A stretch of DNA of 64,000 nt, taken from assembly GCF_008831285.2 (NCBI RefSeq), contig NC_045149.1, forward strand, positions 12,156,629 to 12,220,628, read 5' to 3'. The DNA is from Nymphaea colorata (lineage: Eukaryota; Streptophyta; Magnoliopsida; Nymphaeales; Nymphaeaceae). The notes beneath the pieces are model-generated. The model had not been told where the DNA came from, ran no database searches, and saw nothing but the letters and a program-made list of their open reading frames with translations. Below, in pieces: positions 12,401 through 23,900 of this stretch (position 1 is the first letter of the stretch; every line of letters starts with the position of its first letter). A program made the position numbers and the translations under genes.

Positions 12401-12521
12401 TAGAATGATTCTAGAGATGCTCTAATACCATGTTGAAATCACACAATATAACATAGTTTTCTAGAATGATTCTAGAAATTTTCTAATACCATGTTGAAAT
12501 TACACAATCTAACATAGCGAC
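12400..12521. repeat. 61-bp tandem duplication spanning primer site
   Basis: Two imperfect copies, 12400-12460 and 12461-12521, each containing CTAGAATGATTCTAG, a TCTAATACCA primer-site remnant and TGTTGAAAT. The duplication spans the LTR/primer-site junction of the minus-strand Copia. On the minus strand the primer site reads TGGTATTAGAGC (12419-12430), one transition from the usual initiator-tRNA sequence. Confidence 0.75.
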
Positions 12522-12760
12522 GAGTAATTAAGTGGTAGGGCAGGTTGCCTACAATGACATGAAGACATTCAAGAACTTTTCATTAAAAAATGTTCTTTAC
12601 ACCATAGCTTATTCTGGTTATAACTTCTATAGAAAGACTGTTGCACATCATCTTGTGCATTGAACACCCCCATTTCTCTAGGAAAGCATATTTTCGCTTA
12701 ATGCATGAAGAGATGCATGCACAGCAATAACTGTAGGTAGACCGGGTGTATGTATAAATA
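12492..12760 (-). repeat. 5' LTR of old minus-strand Copia relic
   Basis: It starts TGTTGAAATT beside the primer-site remnant and matches the LTR at 308-640 over about 12620-12740, with substantial divergence. This ties the gag relic here to the pol relic at the left edge. Because of the 61-bp duplication the inner boundary could be 12431 or 12492. The outer boundary is a guess. Confidence 0.5.
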
Positions 12761-13377
12761 TTTTAGAAAGCAAGAAACCACAGCGATAGATATCCGTGAT
12801 GGCAAATGAATCAACCGACTGTCAGTCATTGAGGCAACGTTTGTTACTTCTTAGGGGTTTCTAGTTCCTTAGATCTTGTCTTTTGAGATGACATTTAAAA
12901 TCCTTTTTGATGGCTTGTTGAACAATGTTTTTACTTAGTTCTCCCTATTTTTCTCTCTTTCTATTTCTCCCATGCTATGCACGTGCCACGACCATAATAA
13001 TCATGGCAGCCTCTCATGGTAATTATTTCTCTCATTCTTTGTCTACAGCAGCCATGGCGCTTTTCAGCAATGGCTATATTTTCTCTCTCTTCCTTTTCTC
13101 TTGCCTTTTCTGGTTTCCACATTTTCTGCAAAAAATAGGGCATTGAAGTCCTTCTTTCCAGCAAATAATGAAGGTTCTTCAGTGAAAAATAAAGGACATC
13201 AACGCTCTTTTTTGGGAAAAAATATGTGTTACATGATCATCTGATTCACATAGATGATTCAAAGAAAAATTAAGAGAAAAATGTAATAGGTATTTTGGTC
13301 ATTTAGTATTATTTGACATTTTTTTATTATTTTCTCTAATGGTCCATAAGATGGATGAGACAACCTCATAACTCATA

Positions 13378-13444
<67 letters not shown>

Positions 13445-13728
13445 GGGAGAGAGAGATGAGAAGGCGAATCAAAATAGCAATTAAATTGAACTACTTTCTT
13501 ATATTTATTCCAGCTTTTTCAGGAGGCAAATTTTAGTCAAAAAAAAAAAAAACAGAGAAAAGAGAAACTAAAAAAAGTGAAACCAACAAACATGTCTTAA
13601 TACTTATTCCAGCTTTTCTAGAGGTAAGTTGTACTAAAAGAAAACCTTAAAACAAAGGAAATTAAGTAGCCTCGTTTTAATCTAATATCAAACCCACCAG
13701 GTCTTCCCTCTCACACACACTCATATTG
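12761..13728. other. Intergenic 3' of flotillin
   Basis: AT-rich with CT patches and the AT microsatellite at 13381-13441. No reading frame here shows a recognisable domain. A short near-repeat, TATTCCAGCTTTT followed by GGAGGCAA or AGAGGTAA, occurs about 13505-13530 and 13605-13630. Confidence 0.4.
13381..13441. repeat. AT dinucleotide microsatellite
   Basis: About 30 uninterrupted AT units, bounded on the right by AGGGGGAGAGAGAG. Confidence 0.95.
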
Positions 13729-13734
13729 TTTATT
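13729..13734 (-). terminator. Candidate poly(A) signal of flotillin gene
   Basis: AATAAA on the minus strand, about 97 bp beyond the flotillin stop codon, in an AT-rich context. Position and sequence fit a plant near-upstream polyadenylation element. There is no transcript evidence. Confidence 0.5.
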
Positions 13735-13830
13735 TATAATCAAGTGAAAGCAGGCGGCCGTGCCGCCGGTTGTTCCTCCTGCCTTGCCGCCCCTGTCCCT
13801 CTGGTCCTGTCCAGTAGCAGGGCGGAGTGA

Positions 13831-15342
13831 TCAGTTGCTGCTGGTGGTGGACTTGGCGTCTGAATCAGGTTCAGGCACAACCAACGCCGGTTTGACCTCG
13901 TCACCCTTGTTATCTTGCACATGCTCCTCTACCACCGGCGCCGTCATCTTGTACGTCCCCACCATCGTCTCCATCGCAACGTTCAGCACGTCGTTGACGG
14001 ACGATAAGCTGCCATCGGGAATGTTGCCGCCCGATCCGCCGTAGCCGACCAGCATCTGTGTTGGCGCCCCCGCTGCCCTCCTCATCAGGCATGCCTGCTT
14101 GACGGCGGAGTCATGAGGCAGCCCACCACCAAGGGACCTCGCGACCTCCCTGTAGAGGCCGTTCTGGAGCATGATGTAGTCCCTCAACGCGCCGTAGTTA
14201 CCGCCCAGTGCGTCCAGCAGTACCTGTATGTGGTGGGCCTGCGCGTCGGAGAGGGCGACCAAGGATTCAGCTTCCCTCATCTTCCTGTATAGATCGGCGT
14301 CCGCTTTCCTCTGGTTGGCGTACATCTCCGCGTCGGCGGCAAGTTTTTTTGCTTCGGCCTCCTTCTCCTCTGCATAGCGCTGGGCGTCGGCTTTCTTCTG
14401 CTGCTGGTAGTACCTGGAGTCGGCTTCCTGCGCCCTCGCCGCCGAATCCACCGCCGCCTGCGCCCTGGCACGCTCCCCTTTTACCATCGCCGCCTTAGAC
14501 TCGAGCTCCACGTCCAGCTCTGCCTCCCGGATCGCCATGGCCTTCTCGGCCTCGAGCCTGGCCTTGTCGGCCCGGCCCTGGGACACGGCCCTGCGGGACT
14601 CGAGCAACCAGGCGGACTCAGCCACTGACGCGTCCATCTCGTTCTGGAGGATCTCCTTCTCCGACGCCATCTTCATCGCTGCCTTCGACGACTCGAATTT
14701 CATCCTCTCCTCGGCAATCTTCGTCTCACTGTCGAGTTTGGCAGCGTTCTGGAGCACCCGGGCCTCTCGGGCCTTGGACAGGATCCGGCCCTTCGTCTCC
14801 GTCTCGGCGACGTCGGAGGCGGCCTCCATCTGGATTTTCCGGCCGAGGTTGTAGAAGTAGTTGCAGCCCTCGATGTCCCTGAGTTGCTTCACGTTGGCGT
14901 TGTAGATGTGGAGCCCGAACTGGTTGAGCTCCAGCTGCACCTTCTCGAACACCTCCCTCTTGAACTCCTTGGTCCCCTTGAAAATCTCCTCCATGGTCAT
15001 GGAAGCCGCCACCACCCTGGTCTCCCCCATCACGATGCCCAAAACCAAGTCTTCCAGGTGCTTGGCGAAGTTCTTGCTGGCCAGTGGCATGACCTTGGCG
15101 TACCTCAGCAGGCTCTCGTTGTCGTCCAGGCGAGGTCCGATGGTGAAGACGGCAGGCAGCAGGAAGCGGAGCTTCTCGGAGCTCATGGCCTGGACCTCCA
15201 CGGAGTAGTTGACGGGAGAGGTCTTGACCCTGGAGCAGTGCTGGCCGGGCCATACCCACGCCTTCCTCGCCAACTTCACGTCCTTGATCCGGTAGCCGGT
15301 GATCACCAAAATCTCCGACGGCCTCGCCACCACGAACGCCAT
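13831..15342 (-). CDS. FLOT: Flotillin-like protein
   Basis: A 503-codon uninterrupted gene for a plant flotillin, a peripheral scaffold protein of sterol-rich plasma-membrane microdomains, implicated in plants in clathrin-independent endocytosis and membrane organisation. The start at 15342 is chosen because MAFVVARPSEILVITG aligns with the family's N-terminus; the frame stays open 38 codons further upstream, but that part has no family resemblance. The SPFH/band-7 domain covers about residues 5-170 (NYSVEVQAM, FTIGPRLDD). A long charged coiled-coil flotillin region rich in A/E/K/R follows (about 190-380; EKEAEAKKLAADAE), then a C-terminal segment (about 390-503; QVLLDALGGNYG) and an acidic Ser-rich tail. 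The gene is markedly GC-richer than its flanks, which explains the long antisense open frames that are not genes. It looks intact. Confidence 0.95.
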   Translation of the reverse strand: MAFVVARPSEILVITGYRIKDVKLARKAWVWPGQHCSRVKTSPVNYSVEVQAMSSEKLRFLLPAVFTIGPRLDDNESLLRYAKVMPLASKNFAKHLEDLVLGIVMGETRVVAASMTMEEIFKGTKEFKREVFEKVQLELNQFGLHIYNANVKQLRDIEGCNYFYNLGRKIQMEAASDVAETETKGRILSKAREARVLQNAAKLDSETKIAEERMKFESSKAAMKMASEKEILQNEMDASVAESAWLLESRRAVSQGRADKARLEAEKAMAIREAELDVELESKAAMVKGERARAQAAVDSAARAQEADSRYYQQQKKADAQRYAEEKEAEAKKLAADAEMYANQRKADADLYRKMREAESLVALSDAQAHHIQVLLDALGGNYGALRDYIMLQNGLYREVARSLGGGLPHDSAVKQACLMRRAAGAPTQMLVGYGGSGGNIPDGSLSSVNDVLNVAMETMVGTYKMTAPVVEEHVQDNKGDEVKPALVVPEPDSDAKSTTSSN

Positions 15343-15420
15343 TTCAAGCGATCTATATATGTGTGTGTGAGCTCTTGTGAGAATGCAACTGCGTCTGCGA
15401 CAACCGACTGGTTTGGAAAG

Positions 15421-15430
15421 GAATATATAA
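15421..15430 (-). promoter_or_regulatory. Candidate TATA box of flotillin gene
   Basis: The minus strand reads TTATATATTC about 80 bp upstream of the chosen ATG. A start site about 30 bp downstream would leave a short 5' UTR of some 50 bp and would exclude the upstream in-frame ATG at 15456 from the transcript. This supports the shorter protein. Confidence 0.45.
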
Positions 15431-16832
15431 GAGAAGAGTGTGGAGGAGAGCTTCATGGTTCAGGCAGTTGGCGACCATGAACATCGGAGCTTGAAGGAGA
15501 GCAGTTCAAACTGCTAGAAATGGGGAGAAAGACTCTATCGCCATTGAATTGATCCGCTTGACTTTCTCATGTGATCATTACAACTGGTTTTCCGGCTCAG
15601 GATTAGTGGCATTCAACTGTTTCTGTGTTCTTCTTGGATTTTATGCAATTGGATTTGAACCCAGACATGAATTTGAACCTCATTAATGTTGAATTTTTTA
15701 TCCAAATCCTGATCACTAGAATATTTATGGGTAGGCGTCTTAGTCTCACATCAGACTTGGATTCGGATTCAGTTGCACAAAGCTGCATACCAAATTCGAG
15801 TTTGAATAGAATCAGATTTGAATTTGTTTATCAGATCTACCTAGCTGAACAGTCTTCAGATGGTAGTTTAGAACTGTTGCATATGCATCCATATTCTCTC
15901 TGCTGAATCCATTAATCCAAAACACTCTCTCTCTCTCTCTCTCTCTCGGTGTGTGCGTGTGTATGTGTGCGCACCTACTTACGACTACCACGCACCTACT
16001 TACGACTTCCCAGCTTATCCATGTGTCCTATAATTGTATTAAAAGGTGTTTTAAACAAAATATAAACTTCTTCCTAGTGTGTTCATAAACATTAACTTTA
16101 TATAAATCGTACGTCAAGTTATTTTTGTAAAAAAATTGTTCCTTTGAAATATCGAAATTTTGATGTTAGAAGAGCCGTTCATTTTTCAGTTGTTAAAAGA
16201 CAATATTAAAGTAAAAAAGAAATGACTAACTTAATATATGTGTTTCGTTAAGGTCATATCTATGAAGTTATATTGCAGAAAATTACTTTCATAGTTAATT
16301 TTCGTGGGTCTGATTTTTATCTCTAACTGAAGCGGTCTAGCTTCTACCAACTTTCCTACATGTCTATGTTCCTTTACACAGATTATATGTGTTCAATAAT
16401 GTCGATCGCTACTGTGTCACAATTTTTTTTTTTTCCTCTGCAATTTCTACTACGTAAGTGCAACGTGCATGCAGAAGTTCATGTATTATTGGTGAACATG
16501 TTTAACTTATATTGGTTTGTAATATTACGCTCTAAAAGTGACTGGTATGTGCCCTCCGTTACATATAAAATCTTATTTATACATCAAAAGATTAAGCATA
16601 ACGATCACGTTTTTAAGTCAAAACTCTTAACACCTTTCCACTCTAGATATGCTTAAGAGCACCTAGTCTAAGTTTGTATGCTTAGAGAATCTAATCCAAG
16701 AACCTCAATGACTCTCCCCGGGCGATCAACAAACGTAAGCCTTTTGAGATTTTGGTGCTGTTGCTTTGTTTTTGTGTGCTTGTTTGGTCTTTGCTCTACG
16801 GTTTTCGATTTCCATTTATTCTTGTCTTGCAG
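15431..16832. other. Flotillin upstream region, intergenic
   Basis: No gene recognised. It contains a CT microsatellite (about 15926-15947), a GT-rich patch after it, and a short duplicated CGCACCTACTTACGACT (about 15970-16010). Promoter elements of flotillin beyond the TATA box are not identifiable by eye. Confidence 0.4.
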
Positions 16833-16885
16833 ATAGAGGAACCGTTCATTATGACATATTATAATCAGGGTTATGATCCACCAGC

Positions 16886-17023
16886 ATGCTACGAAGAACA
16901 GGCAAACCTTTATGGGTTGCATCTGAAGACATGGAAATGGATGTTTTTATGTCAGCAATAGAAGCGCAAGCTCGTGGCATTGTTGATCTTGTAGCAGTTG
17001 ACGGTAGTGAAGATTTTGTGTAA
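16886..17023 (+). other. Unrecognised 45-codon open frame
   Basis: A small open frame starting [13 protein letters not shown] and ending VDGSEDFV, rich in acidic and small residues, preceded at 16831-16832 by a plausible splice acceptor (TCTTGTCTTGCAG). It could be a degraded last exon of a pseudogene or chance. I do not recognise the family and see no upstream exon that joins it in frame. Confidence 0.15.
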
Positions 17024-17342
17024 ATCGGCAATTCAAATCATGGTTCATTCGGATCATGGTTCGAAGTTGAATTAATCATAAGGTTAAGGGTTGATCTAAA
17101 CCAATCGATTCTATGTACGATCCAGCATGCAAACTATTAAACAACTTATTAGAAACACATGACAGCCGATGAGAAATGTCATGAAATCTCATGCTCTTGA
17201 GCGTACAGGAACATGTAGATCATGAACTGACACTCTTTAAGTGAATGAGATACGTTTCTTACACCACACATATTTTGTTTCTTAATGCTCTTAATAGCCT
17301 TGAAAATATATATCCTAATATGTGCTATGTCACTGTCAATTC

Positions 17343-17461
17343 CAGTGGCAGAACCAGACATATTGGTTGAACGACAAAAATAATTTGGGATCAACCATTA
17401 TGTAAATTAGGTAATTTTATAGGACTGTATGGACAATTTCCCACATGTGGCTCTGCCCCTG
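17343..17461. mobile_element. hAT-type MITE, family 1 (short copy)
   Basis: A 119-bp element beginning CAGTGGCAGAACCAGA and, read inward from the right, CAGGGGCAGAGCCACA, forming clear imperfect terminal inverted repeats. The flanking octamers GTCAATTC and GTCGGCTC differ only by transitions at three positions, consistent with a decayed 8-bp duplication. It shares its right half with 2166-2333 and its ends with 9731-9900. Confidence 0.6.
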
Positions 17462-20136
17462 GTCGGCTCATACCATGAATTTCAGTTTCAATAAACATTT
17501 CCAAACTTTTATTATAGAAAACTCTTCTATGGTTTGATTCAAAAGTATAGGTCTTAAAATATTATATCTTTCTTGAAAGGAGAAAAATCTTTCTCAAAAT
17601 GTCCTAGACTTCATAACAGGTTTTGAAAATCAAGGTGTAAATTAACTTATCAAAGATATCGAATTTTGTTATTATTTGTTAAATCATGGATTCTCCACCG
17701 TGTTTCATTTTTTGCTAATTTTACCCTACAAATGTTCTCATTATTGCATTCCTCACTGCCTAAGGTTTTCTACGGTTCTTTTGCAAGGTCTTCATTCAGA
17801 AAAATATGTTCTAGCAAGGGTTTATAGTACATAATCATAAAATTGCTTTTAGATTCTTCAAAATTTAATTCAAATTAGATTTTGAGATTTTTTTTCAATT
17901 TCTTAGGATGTTTTATTCTTGGATTTTAAATTTTTAAAAATGTTTTCAGAAAATTTATTTGAGAACTTTGTTATGTTGGCAATTCATCAAACGTGGTTGA
18001 TGATAACCTGTTGTTTTAATGGCAAAAATGAACAGCAATTGTTCCTTTCAAAGATAATGAGTCGTTTATTTTTTTAAGCTAGATTTATATTGAACCTTAA
18101 GTTGGGTATGATGACAAGTTTGCAAATAAGAGAAGATATTTGAAAAGGAGCCCAAATTTGTCTCTTATCCTAATTCGGAACAAGTGAGATTTTTATGACA
18201 ACGTATAGCCCTTTTAATGAGTCAATCTAAGTTCAATGCTTCTTGAAAGGTGCAAAAAGTTAGGCGTATTAATTGAAATTACCACGTATGGTACAAATAA
18301 ACTTTGGTTAAATAGTAATTAACAATCAGAACACAATCCAGACACAGAGGAGACTCTAGCAATTGGACGTTGGATCTTGGTCGAGATTTGAGAACCTGGA
18401 TTAGAAATCCAAATTTGAAATCTTTATTTTAAGTTGAGATCCATAATGGATTGCTGATCTAGTGCAGTGGAAGATTTGAATTCTGGATATGGAATATGTT
18501 CTTGGACTCGGCCAAGATAAAAAGTTGGAATTTGAGATTGAAATCTAGATCCGAAGAGAAGATACAAAGTTGGGCTGATATGGAGGAGGTCAAAGCTCAT
18601 GTCAAATAAAAGATAGACGAAGGGATCCAGATCTAGAATTGAGATTCAGTTTCAAAACAAAAGGTCAACCAGGGATCCAAATTGAAATTAGATTTTCAAG
18701 GATCCAAACAAAGGAAGTGATACTGGATCAAAGATCACAGATTGGATTTGGAAGATGAGTTCAGATCCATGATGCAAGGCACACTATGAATCCAGATTAA
18801 GCCATGAAGCTGGGTCAGGAGAGGTCCAGATCAAGGAGATGATACTGGATCCTAGATCAAAAGGTTTTGGATAAGCGATTTGGATGAAATGTTTGATATT
18901 TGAAAAGAAGAGAATTGAATGTCGAATCTGGCTTGGTTCAGCTGACTAGGACCTAGTTTATAGCTAGGTCAGACACATGATAAGTGGGCTCAGACTAGGA
19001 TCACATTTGGGAGAGGTAGACTTAACAGGTCAAGGCCGGTTCTTGGTCAGGTCTAGGCTAGTGTTCAGCAAGTGTATGGGAGCACATGATTCAGCATTAG
19101 ACCTCACTAAATCGATGATGGGTCCTATGTGGCTTTGAAAACCTCTAGACTAGGTCCTTTAGTGCAAAGAATTAGGAGAAAGTTAGAATGAAATTCTAGT
19201 CCTAGGAGAAAGTTAGAATGGAATTCTAGTCCACCCTAAGTCTATTGTACAAATGATCATTTTCTCCCTAGTGAGGTTTCTAAGTTATAGATGATGACTG
19301 GTCAATCCAACTGGATCAAACTGTAGGCTTACATTAGATCAGGCTTGGTTAAATTTTTATCTGAAAACACTTCACAAATTGCTCTAAAAATCAGATTTCC
19401 CAAAAGAGCACAAGAGCTCACTTACCTCACTCACTTCATCCTATATTTGATGTTGGAGCTTAATTTTAAAATCAACCAATTTGACTGAGCTCAGGCCATG
19501 ATAGGTTCAGGTCTAGCACACCCAGATCTACCTATCTTTAGTTCAATTCAAATGCCACATATTCAGTTCAATTCAATTTCCATAGTGCTTTGAGCTCATT
19601 TGCCTTGCACACTTCATTCTATATTATTCTACGTGGAGCTCATTTTCCAATCTTTTAGCAAATTTCCATTGGGGGCTACTGATCTGAGTATCCTCAGGTC
19701 TACCCATAAAAATTCTAGTAAGAACTTGATTTTCCCAATTTGCACTCTAATTCCTCATGTTTATCTATGAAAACTAAACTAAGGCTGAAATACTCTAATT
19801 GTGAATGATTTAATTCGGACTTTAATTAAGCCCAAACGCCCACTAAGTCGAAGAGGGTGACACCTAGTGGAAAAAACAAGCTGATCCAAAACTAAAATCT
19901 GACGATCACAACTCATGGCCAAACTCAAAGGACTATGGTGAACCCTGACTTGAGCTTAGTCTGAACTGAAGTGTAAAATTGGTTTAGAAATTATAAGCAG
20001 TGGACCCCATATTAGTAATGCAAATAAAAGGAAGAAAGAAAAGTTACACGCTCATTGGTTCGAAATTTTTTCTTGCCTCCACCACTGCCAGGTGATCATG
20101 GAGAACTCGGTCATTTGCTTCGAAGACAACATATCA
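17462..20136. other. Long non-coding stretch, possible LTR remnant
   Basis: About 2.7 kb without genes. 18300-18900 is rich in degenerate GGATCCAGATT-like words. 19410-19470 and 19588-19648 form an imperfect direct repeat (GAGCTCA...CACTTCAT..TATAT..GGAGCT). TTGGGGGCTACTGATC at about 19670 resembles a polypurine tract followed by an LTR start of a Ty3-type element, but I find no polymerase remnant nearby, so this is only a suggestion. Confidence 0.3.
19173..19232. repeat. 30-bp tandem duplication
   Basis: TAGGAGAAAGTTAGAATG with its following 12 bases occurs twice back to back (19173-19202, 19203-19232), with one base difference. A local slippage-type duplication. Confidence 0.85.
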
Positions 20137-20504
20137 TGAGGCTGCACAATGAGTCGAGTCAGTCCAAACTCAGCTCATCAAAACTCAACTTGATATAAAA
20201 GAGTTGAGCTCAAGTTCAAATGTATATTTGAAATGTTAAACGTGTAAGAACTCAGCTAGTTTAAACTCAGACTTAGCTCGACTATATAATGAATGTTGAG
20301 AAAATAGTTAAATGAATAGTAAGTTAATAAAACGAGTTAAAAGAAACAATACATGCTTAATACAAACGAGTTAAACGAATCAAGTTCGATTCTTGATGTT
20401 ATATCGTTGAATCAAGCTCGAGCTTGTTCTATCAAGTTCAAGCTTGAGGTTTTTCTAGTCGAGCAGGCCCAACTGGAGCTCGACTAAGCTCATGTGCAGC
20501 CCTA
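20137..20504. mobile_element. hAT-type MITE, family 3 (diverged copy)
   Basis: It begins TGAGGCTGCACAATGAGTCG and, read inward from the right, TAGGGCTGCACATGAG, the same termini as the well-preserved element at 63125-63841. The interior is rich in GAGCTCAAG/CTCGAGCTTG palindromic words like that copy. The flanks show no convincing 8-bp duplication, so it is old or its edge is altered. Confidence 0.55.
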
Positions 20505-20970
20505 TGAATCACGATCCAATTTAAACATTGGTCCCCAAAAAAATCCCATGATAAGTGCCACAGATGAGCACAATTTTTTGCTTCTATCTAGCATGATGAC
20601 TCACAAAGTCAATTAAACAGACGAGAAAGGGAGGCAAAGTTAAGTATATGCTCGTACACCCTTTTCTTTCCACAAGCGACAAAGTCAATTTACACCTGTT
20701 CGACACCAATCCGAAAATAGAGAGTTCGAAGCCCAGTTCTTCAGCAGAGGCCAACGCTGGAGAAACTTCTATATTGCCCTAACTAGCACCCCCATTGTGA
20801 GAGCGACCTGCACACGCAATACCCCTTGACAGGGTGACCTGTAACTGCAATGCCAAAATCATCAAACTCTACATGTGTTGGGAGTAGATGAAAAATAAAT
20901 CTACTCCAATTTCAATAGCATTGAGCTTCAAACCATTCTCCAACAGTGGCTAAAGATCCCTATTAGCTAT
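20505..20970. other. 3' flank of the CTL1-like gene
   Basis: No open frame of note. On the minus strand it holds the presumed 3' UTR of the choline transporter-like gene; no canonical polyadenylation signal was identified with confidence. Confidence 0.4.
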
Positions 20971-23900
20971 TCATTGAGTGAGTCTCTGCATTTCCTCCTG
21001 GTTATTAAGGGTCTCCATCAGAAGTGGGGGAGCGTACTGAGCTGTTCCTTCGTGCTCTTGAGCATCCTGGCAGAAGGAGAGGATGATGGTGTCTATTGCC
21101 ATCTCAACTACTCCAAAGAAAAGTGTTGCGACAACATATCCAAGTCCCCAACAGATCTATACAAATACTAGAGCTTGTTACATCTTTTGTGGATGCAGGG
21201 TTAACTGCAAATGTATCATGTAGTGTTCCATTTGTCATAGAACCATTAAAAGTTTTGCCAAAGAATAAACTTGAAAGTACTAAATTGAGATTTCTATATG
21301 ACTTGAGACAAAAAGAGATGATGACTTACAAGTACAGGGAACAGAGGTGAGGATATCTTGTTATGCGCAGATCTGTATTTGTGTGTGTCCAACATGAGAA
21401 ATGCAAAAAGGACAGAAATGAGGCTGACACATAGCTTCCCAAGAAATAGAATAACATCTCCTGTGACATTAACTTTTCCTATCCGGAGTATGTTGTTCAT
21501 GATAAGTTCTGTTGCCACTGCAGAGGCTTTGCAGAAACTTTTACCAGTAATAGCAATCTGTTGAACGGACAAAAATAACAGATATTAACCAGGTGTGTGA
21601 AGGACAATATCCAAGTGCAGCATAAGAACAAAGCTTACTTATGCAACAGACGTCAAAGACATCAGATATTTCTGTTTTTACTTCCTTTTGCAAAGGATAA
21701 AACAATTGTGATTGATTAACAAGATGAATGCCATAATTCTAGATTCAGGTGCCATAAACAAGGAAGACCGAAACTTCATGTGGCTGGTTTTAGTTTCAAC
21801 AACAGGCATGCATAATAGGCCTGAAAGAAGCAATATCAGACATACCATTATGTAAGCATTGCGGTTAAAAGACTGGATGGTCCATTCAACACAACCAAGG
21901 CAGCACTGGGAAGAACATGATAGCATTTTGCCGATCCAGCTAAATGCTGAAAGATTAGTTAGTCTCAGCCTACGTCGTACTGATTCCAACATGAAGCGAA
22001 CTGCTTCAACAACAGACACTACAAGTGAACCAAGAGCAACAGAGCCAAGGCTGTATCGTACAAGGCGCTTCACTGAAGAAACTACTGGCAGAAATGGAAT
22101 CTCCTGTTCCAACAAAAAACATATAAGTTGTCTCTAGAGAAACTCAACTCTCAATGGAACATCTAGAACTTCCAGTGAAACAAACAGCATCCATTAGTAG
22201 AACACTTGATGATTTTTTTTTTTTATGGTCACTTTCCTTTCATAGTAGAGCCAATGGGAGATCTAGTAACGTGACAAATTAGTTATCTGTTTCAAATGTG
22301 CAAATAGCAAGTCGCTTACCAATGTTTCACCAGATGCCCAATAGTATGAAGCAACAGACCCTGCAATTGCTGTCGATGAAAAAGCAATGAAGAACTGGGT
22401 TGCCCAATAACATCCAAAGAGGTGAAAAATGATAGCTGCTGCAATATGTGGAGTATAATGAACACTATAGCCACAGCAACCATCACACTTTACCCTATTC
22501 AACTTTAGATCATAAGAACAGCAATCACTGTTGCAATTATTCTGAAGAACTTGCCCAGAACTGAAGAGATGAAGGGCAGCAGAGAACCAAAACATGAAAA
22601 AGATGACTAGCATAGTGTATGGAAGGATTGGGAAGATAATCAGAGCCTGAACCTCTCCTATAACCTTGGAAGCAACCTGCACAAAGCTCAAAGTTGGGAC
22701 AAAATATGGCACAAAAATGGTCATTATCATTGGGTAAAAGCATCCCCAAAATCACAAGAATATAGTTGGACTCCTAGGGCTCCTTATTTGAGCAAGCCCA
22801 GATTTTCTTATGCGAAAATCAGAAAGGTGTTCACCTGCATGAAACAATTCACTTAAAATGTTTTCTACAGTGAAACTAATGGCAACCAACCTTCTACGTT
22901 CAAGAATGCACAACTGGAAAACCTTTAAAATGGTGAAGTATGTGAATTAGAAGAAAAGGGCAAATCCTTTTACCCAAAAAAAAAAAAAAAAGAAAAAAGG
23001 AAAACAGATCTGGCCTTATTTAATCAGCTACAGTTCCAGGGAGGAATGAAAGATCAAGTCTCCTCCACCTTCCCCTTGCCCTGAGGGAATAGGATTGCAT
23101 CAATTTGCACAGGAGGTTGACACCCACGGGAACCCAATCAGGGACCAGCCTTCTACCAGTCACTGGTCTAACCAGCTAAGCTAAACCTCTTAGGGCTATT
23201 TGATCAGCCACTGTTGAAATGCAGAATCAGATGGACAAGTTGTAGCATATAAGTCCATACATACCTTTAGGACAGATGTCGCCATGAGAATGCGGCGAAT
23301 AATTGCTATTGAGGATAGAACTGCAATGACCATAACTACGGTCATCAGAATGGCAGTGGCTCGAAGGTGATTTACCTCCTGAATGAAAAATATCAATATG
23401 AAGATTTTATTAAGTTGGAGAACGAATTATCAATTTTGGTAGATGATTAGGTCGCTAACTTACTCTTCCACTAATACTGATATATGGATCAGGTTCACCA
23501 ACCACTGGCGAGATTGCATCATTTCCAATCCACCCAGCTACAGATGAAAAAATTTTTGTTAACAATAATACTTGTCAGTGATCAGAAAATTCTGAATTAG
23601 CAATAGATGAGAATTGAAGCTGGTGATTCCAGAAATTAAACAGTCCTTGCCTCGAATATTTATTTTTTCCTTCCTCAACAAAAAAAAACAAATATATAAC
23701 ACTCGAACTGGATAAAAATTAACATCATTAACTGGAAGAAAATAAATGCTCTATGAATTTGAATCATGATAACACCAAACTTGTCATCTCAGGCTAGCTC
23801 CACTTTTCCTTTGAGAAAAATCGTGTTCCTTGGTAACTTATTCGAAGAATCTCGCACACTGAAAAATAAAATCAACTGCAACAAAAATCTAAAAGGATAA

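Noticed and set aside
15343-15456. N-terminal extension of flotillin from the upstream ATG at 15456
   Set aside because: The 38 extra residues have no flotillin resemblance, the family starts at MAFVVARPSE-like sequence, and a plausible TATA box at 15421-15430 would place the transcript start downstream of that ATG.
14208-15480. Long open frames antisense to or overlapping flotillin
   Set aside because: They are by-products of the GC-rich, Ala/Glu-rich flotillin codons; compositions are biased and no domain is visible.
19660-19700. Ty3-type LTR boundary (TTGGGGGCTAC then TGATC)
   Set aside because: The motif is suggestive, but no polymerase, second LTR or target duplication was found, so no element is called.
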